Assembly (NCBI RefSeq): GCF_023093535.1
Contig: NZ_CP095757.1
Coordinates: 1,178,001-1,242,000 of the forward strand
Direction: 5' to 3'
DNA from: Halovivax limisalsi
GTDB lineage: Archaea; Halobacteriota; Halobacteria; Halobacteriales; Natrialbaceae
Length of the DNA: 64,000 nucleotides
A program made the position numbers and the translations under genes. Shown piece after piece: positions 59,488-64,000 of this stretch; positions within the stretch are counted from its first letter, which is position 1; each line of letters begins with the position of its first letter. The notes under the pieces are model-generated. The model did no database searches. It was not told the origin of the DNA and worked only from the letters and a program-made list of their open reading frames with translations.

Positions 59488-60861
59488 ATGAAGCCGTCGT
59501 TCTCGCAGTCGAACGCGTACGATACCGGCGAGAGTCGCTTCGCGGAGGTGGCGATCGACCTCGCGGCGCTGGCGAGCGTCGCCGCCCTCGCCGCGGCCGT
59601 GCTGCTCGTCTGGAACCCCGCATCGCCGCCGATCCGGGCGCTGGTCGGCCTCCCGCTGGTGTTCCTGGCGCCCGGCTACGCCGTCGTCGCGGCGCTGTTC
59701 CCGCGATCGAGCGGCGCCACCGATGGGCACGGCGGGGCGGGTGCCGCCGGCGGATCTGGGTCCGCGAACCGACGGATCGCTCCGCCGGGCGCCCTCGAGT
59801 CGGTTCGCGACGGTCCGCCGTCGACGATCGAGCGCCTGGCCCTCTCGTTCGGGACGAGCCTGGCCCTGCTGCCCATGATCGCATTCGTCGTCGCCACCGT
59901 CGACACCTTCGCCGCGGCGTCGGTGGTCGCCTCGCTCGTCGCGTTCGTCCTCGGGGGGACGGCGCTCGCGGCGATTCGCCGGTACCGTGTGGCGCCGTCG
60001 GATCGGTACCGACTCGACGTCGCAGGGAGTGTCCCGGACACGCGAGCGATGCTCGTCGGTTCGCCCGCGTTCACGCTCGCCAACCTCGCCCTCGTCGGCG
60101 CGGTCGTCCTCGCCCTCGCGACCGGCGGCTACGCCCTGCTGGCCCCGCAGGACGGCGAAACCTACACCGATATGCAGTTGCTCACGACGGACGAATCGGG
60201 CGAGTACGTCGCGGGCGGCTTTCCGGACGCGATCGAATCGGGCGCCTCGGTCCCGGTGACCGTCGCCGTCGAAAACCAGGAGGACCAGGATACCTCCTAC
60301 ACCGTGCTCGTCCGCCAGGAGACGTACGCGAACGGCTCGGTCGTCGATCACACGACGCTGGACCGCGTCGCCTACGAACTCGACGACGGCACGACAGGCT
60401 ACGGCGACCTGACGGTCTCGCCGACCGTCGAGTCGGGCCGGGTCCGATTGGTCTTCCTGCTGTACCCCGCCGACGACGTCCCCGCGGAGCCGACGGTCGA
60501 GAACGCCTACCGCTACACGCACCTCTGGGTCGACGTCGGCGGCGTGGCGGGGACTGACGCCGGTGGCGACGGCGCGGAAACCGATGGCGAGGACGATGCA
60601 GCCGACGAGGGGGCCGAACCGGACGGCGAGGACGGCGAACCTGACGATAGTGAGGGCCCCGGCGAGGGCGAGGGTCCGCCGGACGATTCCGGTGACGGTC
60701 CGCCGGAGGAGTCGGGTGGCGATGACGGGGAGGACGGCGACGATGCCGACGAGGAAGCGGACGATGCCGGTGAGGACGGCGACGAGGACGACGATGGGGG
60801 GTTCTTCGACGACTTCTTCGGGGACGATGATGGTGAGGCTGACGGCGACGGCGACGAGTAA
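59488..60861 (+). CDS. DUF1616 membrane protein with acidic tail
   Basis: 457 residues. Membrane spans lie at about 22-42 and 48-68 (PIRALVGLPLVFLAPGYAVV, the DUF1616 hallmark), with further spans near 110-150 and 190-215. An extracytoplasmic beta domain follows (about 230-350, VPVTVAVENQEDQDTSYTVL). The last 100 residues are almost only Asp, Glu, Gly and Pro. DUF1616 proteins accompany archaeal surface glycan genes; function unknown. Confidence 0.88.
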   Translation: MKPSFSQSNAYDTGESRFAEVAIDLAALASVAALAAAVLLVWNPASPPIRALVGLPLVFLAPGYAVVAALFPRSSGATDGHGGAGAAGGSGSANRRIAPPGALESVRDGPPSTIERLALSFGTSLALLPMIAFVVATVDTFAAASVVASLVAFVLGGTALAAIRRYRVAPSDRYRLDVAGSVPDTRAMLVGSPAFTLANLALVGAVVLALATGGYALLAPQDGETYTDMQLLTTDESGEYVAGGFPDAIESGASVPVTVAVENQEDQDTSYTVLVRQETYANGSVVDHTTLDRVAYELDDGTTGYGDLTVSPTVESGRVRLVFLLYPADDVPAEPTVENAYRYTHLWVDVGGVAGTDAGGDGAETDGEDDAADEGAEPDGEDGEPDDSEGPGEGEGPPDDSGDGPPEESGGDDGEDGDDADEEADDAGEDGDEDDDGGFFDDFFGDDDGEADGDGDE

Positions 60862-60961
60862 GGCTGGGGAACCGATGACGACGACCGGGAGGCGACGCCC
60901 ACGGTAGTCTGCGGGATCGTCGGCTCGACATTCGCTCTCTGCGGACTCCCGCACGAGTCGG

Positions 60962-61381
60962 CTAGCAGAGATCGGCGCTGGTCTCCATCTCTTCTTCGAG
61001 TCGTCGACAGCCAACGACCAATGACTCGGGAATACTGGACGCTACCTCGTGGAAGGCTTCGAAAACCACCGCTACTTCATCGAACTGTGGACCACGGGCG
61101 GCGACGAGCGGGTCCGTTTCCCAGGTGATGAATCCCAGCTCCGCTAACATTGGCAGGTGGACGTGGTGTAATTCCAGGCGAAGCGTCTCCGGGTCGGGCG
61201 GAACGTTGGACATGACGGCACTTTCGGGTAAGGGGACCGGTTCGTTCGCTTCGGCATCCAACAGCGAGACGATCAGTTGACGGCGCGGCTCCGACGAGAG
61301 CGCTTCGAAAACGGCGTTCCATCGCTCGCTCACCCGTTCACCGTTTTCGTGATGGGATGGCGCCATGATACCAAATGGCAT
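60962..61381 (-). CDS. DUF7344-type winged-helix regulator
   Basis: 139 residues at most; the true start could be the ATG at 61366 or a GTG further in. The core reads WNAVFEALSSEPRRQLIVSL, then LELHHVHLPMLAELGFITWE, the HTH of the DUF7344 group (compare VHTHIPKLEALSLVEYD at 11660-12031). A late Cys near the C-terminus is unusual. Confidence 0.72.
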   Translation of the reverse strand: MPFGIMAPSHHENGERVSERWNAVFEALSSEPRRQLIVSLLDAEANEPVPLPESAVMSNVPPDPETLRLELHHVHLPMLAELGFITWETDPLVAARGPQFDEVAVVFEAFHEVASSIPESLVVGCRRLEEEMETSADLC

Positions 61382-61622
61382 ATTGCGTGGGAGACTATTG
61401 TATGTGGTAGATGTGAGGAACCGAGTTACAGAAAACCGCAGCGGGCGCTTTCAGCTGTAGCCGTGTCGAACTGTCGCGGATTTCCGGCACAGTGAAATTG
61501 CCAGTATGAAGCCCCTCGAACGCCGGCCCGCTCCACCGGCAACGACTCGGTGAATCGATCGGTCGTCGAATACCGAAGCCTCCTCGCCAGCCCTGTCGCC
61601 GTTCGATTCAGACATCTCCGAT

Positions 61623-61634
61623 AGTTATATAACT
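61623..61634 (+). promoter_or_regulatory. TATA-box palindrome of structured RNA copy B
   Basis: AGTTATATAACT is a perfect palindrome with a TATA core at 61625-61630. Its centre is 28 nt before the first base of the RNA, identical to the spacing in copy A. Confidence 0.65.
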
Positions 61635-61655
61635 GGTCGTGACGACTGATTGAAC

Positions 61656-61810
61656 GGAAGGCACGCTCCACTTCGACGCGGGGGCATGCGCGATAGAATG
61701 TCCCGGGTGGGCCAACACCCGAGACGTGGCTTCCGAAAACCCAGTACGGTTTTCAGCAGCCATGTTACGCTACCAACCTCCGAGACAAAAAGGTCTCGCA
61801 CGCCTGCGGT
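61656..61810 (+). ncRNA. Structured RNA / 5' leader, copy B
   Basis: Same fold as copy A. P1 is 61656-61665 with 61725-61734 (one G-G mismatch). P2 is 61681-61687 (GGGGCAT) with 61698-61704 (ATGTCCC). P3 is GGGTG 61705-61709 with CACCC 61716-61720. P4 is GAAAACC 61735-61741 with GGTTTTC 61748-61754. P5 is CGAGAC 61781-61786 with GTCTCG 61793-61798. P4 and P2 differ from copy A in both strands while keeping pairing; P5 and the next 15 nt are nearly identical. Confidence 0.65.
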
Positions 61811-61896
61811 ATCGCCAGCCAATGCTCCGTCCCGTTCTGGATTCGGATTCGAAACTGAGCGGTGACGGTACCCACCTTTCATTGGGGGTCGTCTGA
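61762..61896 (+). CDS. Short leader ORF within the structured RNA, copy B
   Basis: 44-codon ORF starting in CAGCCATG. It begins MLRYQPPRQKGLARLRYR and then diverges from copy A. Its TGA (61894-61896) shares a base with the ATG (61896) of the zinc-ribbon gene. Ending exactly at the next start codon in two diverged copies argues for translational coupling; peptide function, if any, is unknown. Confidence 0.4.
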   Translation: MLRYQPPRQKGLARLRYRQPMLRPVLDSDSKLSGDGTHLSLGVV

Positions 61897-62150
61897 TGGG
61901 ACGCTACGAGTACGATCGACCGTCGCCGGGTCGCGCCTGCGAGCGCTGCGGGCAGGAACTCACGGACGCACACAGCGTTCGGCTGGTCGCGGTCCACGAA
62001 GGCGCGCACGCGGATCGCTATCGAGACGTGGAGAAACACGTCTGCGGCGACTGCGTCGCGGCGCTCGGGTTGCTCGCGTTCGCGGAGGTCGAGCAGTCGG
62101 GCGGCTCGATCGCGGAGCGACTCGAACCGGTATGGACGATCGGGGGGTGA
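61896..62150 (+). CDS. Small zinc-ribbon protein, copy B
   Basis: 84 residues with CERC (near residues 15-18) and CGDC (near 50-53), expected to bind one zinc. It ends with a helical, acidic part (LAFAEVEQSGGSIAERLEP). It has the same size and layout as the protein at 7939-8193 and follows the same RNA and leader ORF. Function unknown. Confidence 0.65.
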   Translation: MGRYEYDRPSPGRACERCGQELTDAHSVRLVAVHEGAHADRYRDVEKHVCGDCVAALGLLAFAEVEQSGGSIAERLEPVWTIGG

Positions 62151-62454
62151 TTCGAGGTGTCTGTCTCACTGGGGGAACGCACCGCAAGACGTGATCTCGA
62201 GCGGTTCGATCGAGACCGTTGGGGGTTTCTACCGCACCGCCAGCGAGTCGGTCGTATCGCTCGCAGGTTCGTCGACCCCGGGTGAATGCGTAGGAGGTGT
62301 CTCACACGAGATGGGGACACGATTTGTTGCTTCTCGTCCGCGAAATCCGCCACTCGACGGACGTCCGAGGCGGAACGTGAGCGCGTCGTCGGGAAAAAGC
62401 ACCCTTGCAGCCGCAGCCCCAAGTCCGAATCGGCCGGCACCGCTTCGGTCGGGT
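62151..62454. other. Intergenic, nothing recognised
   Basis: 304 nt between the zinc-ribbon gene and the membrane protein gene. A frame open upstream of 62455 gives Ser/Pro/Arg-rich sequence and is not considered coding. Confidence 0.45.
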
Positions 62455-62820
62455 GTGACCTCCCGTCGTGACGAACTCGGCGACGAGTCGTACCGCGAGG
62501 CTGACGATCGCTACGGCGACGATCCGTACGCGGAAGACGAGAACCGCGGCTGGCTGCCCTTCTACCCGTCGTGGGGGTGGGGCGGCGCGTGGGGCGTGCC
62601 GTTGCCCGTTCGCAGAAAGGGGGAGGCGTATTCCGAGGAAGCGGCGTACGAGAATGCCGACGAGGACGCCGACGGAAGCCTCTGGGACGAGGGCCTGATC
62701 ACGCTGCTGATCGTCGCCGGCGTCGTTCTCTTCCTGTTCCCCGAGCCGGCAACCTCGGCGCTCGGAATCTTGCTCCTGTCCATCGGCGTGATCGCGTGGC
62801 TCGTCGACTGGGCGTTGTAA
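62455..62820 (+). CDS. Small haloarchaeal membrane protein
   Basis: 121 residues from a GTG at 62455, chosen because earlier sequence lacks coding character. The N-terminal half is acidic with WLPFYPSWGWGGAWGVPLPV. The C-terminal half has two membrane spans (about 78-95 and 100-118, LITLLIVAGVVLFLF and ALGILLLSIGVIAWLVDWAL). No family recognised. Confidence 0.6.
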   Translation: MTSRRDELGDESYREADDRYGDDPYAEDENRGWLPFYPSWGWGGAWGVPLPVRRKGEAYSEEAAYENADEDADGSLWDEGLITLLIVAGVVLFLFPEPATSALGILLLSIGVIAWLVDWAL

Positions 62821-63014
62821 TACCGGAATCGAACCGCGGTACGGTTCCGTCGTATCACGCGCTCGATCCCAAGTGCCGGGGCACCGACACGTTCGTGAGC
62901 GTGGCCCCGGCTCCGTTTGCGTCACCCCTGCACTATCTCCCGCTCGCGGAACACGTCCTCCGTCTTCGACACGCGGTACTGCTGCGTCCCGACCAGTCGG
63001 TCCTGGAGGGTGGT

Positions 63015-63428
63015 TCACCCGACCGTCCGGAGTCCCCCGGCCGATACGTCGATGTCCCCAGCCGCACCCCGGAGGGCGCCATTCTCGGTGACCAACGTGA
63101 GGTCCGCTCGTCGCGCAACGGCGAGATAGGACGCGTCGTAAAATGTCAGACCAGTTTCCCGAGCGATGTCCATCGTCGTCGATCCAGTCGTCCGCATCTC
63201 GTTCATCTCGTCTTCCAACCGATCGAGGATATCGATCGCGTCGGAAACCGTCGAATCGGACAATTCGTCCCGAGCGAGTCCGATCTTCCAGATCGCATTC
63301 GCCGCCTCGTACCGCGTTAGGTCTAACCAGCATTCGTCAAACGATACGTCGATTTCGACTTCTGCATCACCGTTTCCGAGAATGACCTCGACAACCGAAC
63401 TCGCATCGAACAAATATGAAGCCGACAT
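63015..63428 (-). CDS. vapC: VapC-like PIN-domain RNase toxin
   Basis: 137 residues. The PIN acidic residues are visible: Asp8 in YLFDASSVVE, Glu in LTRYEAANAIWKIG, Asp in LTFYDASYLAVARR, and a fourth acid in LVTENGALR. PIN toxins cleave tRNA or rRNA and are held by VapB. It lies 3 nt after vapB in one operon. Confidence 0.9.
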   Translation of the reverse strand: MSASYLFDASSVVEVILGNGDAEVEIDVSFDECWLDLTRYEAANAIWKIGLARDELSDSTVSDAIDILDRLEDEMNEMRTTGSTTMDIARETGLTFYDASYLAVARRADLTLVTENGALRGAAGDIDVSAGGLRTVG

Positions 63429-63431
63429 TCG

Positions 63432-63659
63432 TTATCGTTCTGCTCGCGTCTCTCTGACAGCCGAGACGATCGCGTCCGTTTCGACGCCCTCTCCGACTTC
63501 GTTTCGAAGCGCGTTGACGTCCGTGCGGAGCCGTTCGCGTCGCCGCTCGCGCAACTCTTCCTCGAGCGCATTTCGGACTACCTCGCTCACGTTGATGTCC
63601 TCATCTTCGAGATCCCGCTTCAACTCGTCGGGAATCTTTGCGGAGACTGTCGTGGTCAT
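63432..63659 (-). CDS. vapB: VapB-like antitoxin (ribbon-helix-helix)
   Basis: 75 residues. It starts MTTTVSAKIPDELKRDLEDE, then INVSEVVRNALEEELRERRR, a typical RHH/CopG-like DNA-binding N-terminus. The C-terminal half should wrap the PIN toxin. A palindrome 6 nt upstream of the ATG (63666-63676) is a likely autoregulatory operator. Confidence 0.88.
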   Translation of the reverse strand: MTTTVSAKIPDELKRDLEDEDINVSEVVRNALEEELRERRRERLRTDVNALRNEVGEGVETDAIVSAVRETRAER

Positions 63660-63665
63660 ACTACT

Positions 63666-63676
63666 ACGTATTACGT
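63666..63676. promoter_or_regulatory. Palindromic operator candidate of vapBC
   Basis: ACGTA-T-TACGT is a perfect inverted repeat 6 nt before the vapB start codon. Its position relative to the start is the same as that of the palindrome upstream of the MNT gene at 7381-7395. Confidence 0.45.
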
Positions 63677-63759
63677 CGGGGTATTACAAAAGAGTAATCT
63701 CCGGTAACTCAATCGTGGTTACGAGGCGTATTCGGTACACGCTACGATTCGCCCTGGCC

Positions 63760-64000
63760 CTACGCCTCGGTCCGAAACCGCGCTTCGATCTCGTCCGGTC
63801 CGGAGACGGCGAAGCCGGCGTCCGAGTCAGTCTCCTCGTACTCGCTCTCCGCGATCCGCTCACGAAGCGCGTCGAGGGACTCCCCATCCGGCAGCACGAC
63901 CTCGAACCAGGCGAGGCCGCGCTCGCCGGCCGGCTCCGTGCGCCCGTTCCACGTGTTCGCGCCGAGGTGGTGATGGTAGCCGCCGGCGGAGACGAACAGC
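63760..64000 (-). CDS. VOC-family (glyoxalase/catechol dioxygenase) protein, N-terminus outside window
   Basis: Partial: about 79 C-terminal residues. Reading from the right edge gives LFVSAGGYHHHLGANTWNGR, the second-domain motif of CatE-type catechol-2,3-dioxygenase-like VOC proteins (the His in YHHHLG is a metal ligand). It then continues RGLAWFEVVLPDGESLDALR and ends at a TAG at 63760-63762. Its substrate cannot be judged. Confidence 0.85.
   Translation of the reverse strand, partial: LFVSAGGYHHHLGANTWNGRTEPAGERGLAWFEVVLPDGESLDALRERIAESEYEETDSDAGFAVSGPDEIEARFRTEA

Overview
The window comes from a halophilic archaeon (class Halobacteria). Base composition is very GC-rich, and the proteins are strongly acidic with Asp/Glu-rich linkers. 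There are archaeal TATA promoters and leaderless-looking starts, several bacterio-opsin-activator type HTH regulators, DUF7344 HTH proteins, archaeal tRNA genes and an archaeosortase-type C-terminus. The genus cannot be fixed from the sequence alone.

Left part (1-6070): an RND/MMPL exporter cut by the window edge, tRNA-Gly(CCC), a DpsL-type ferritin-like protein, a plant-type [2Fe-2S] ferredoxin, ammonia-dependent NAD synthase, a crotonase-family enzyme, a DUF7114-like protein and tRNA-Thr(GGT). Accessory stretch (6200-8660): a nucleotidyltransferase/HEPN pair whose HEPN gene is frameshifted, a promoter-driven structured RNA with a leader ORF coupled to a zinc-ribbon gene, a truncated Doc-like gene, and an integrase remnant with an in-frame stop. 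Next come an MscS channel, a membrane protein interrupted by TAG, RNase HI, two HTH regulators, a YhaO/YhaN-like nuclease and membrane-anchored SMC-like ATPase operon, a CopZ-like protein and a second, doubly damaged MNT/HEPN (HepT) pair.

The core (18798-45656) is a cobalamin region. It holds cbtB-cbtA-cobA; a sodium:solute symporter with a tiny membrane partner; the operon cbiT-cbiL-cbiF-cbiG-cbiH1-cbiH2-ferredoxin-orf-cbiX-DUF3209-PQQ propeller; and, further on, a divergent ChlI/ChlD-type chelatase subunit and cobN-cbiC-cbiE. Early (CbiX) and late (CobN plus ChlID) chelatases are both encoded. CbiD and CbiJ were not found here. PhoD, a large CHAT-like protein without visible catalytic residues, and a Tat-exported cysteine-rich peptide precursor sit between the two cob blocks. 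An 11-bp motif of the form CAAAYACAMTT recurs just upstream of cbtB, cbiT and cobN.

Right part (45790-64000): HTH regulators, an alpha/beta hydrolase, a small membrane protein, a solitary Eco57I-like methylase with a degraded nuclease motif, a surface-anchored secreted protein preceded by 21-bp tandem repeats, and a phosphodiesterase-type AlkP enzyme. A sensor kinase and a FemAB-like protein follow, converging on a three-hairpin palindromic element. DUF1616 and a DUF7344 regulator come next, then the second copy of the structured RNA, leader ORF and zinc-ribbon module, a small membrane protein, a VapBC pair and a VOC-family dioxygenase cut by the right edge.

The most unusual item is the duplicated module at 7660-8193 and 61623-62150. 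It has a TATA box at identical spacing, an RNA fold supported by compensatory changes, and a short conserved ORF whose stop codon overlaps the start of a zinc-ribbon gene in both copies.
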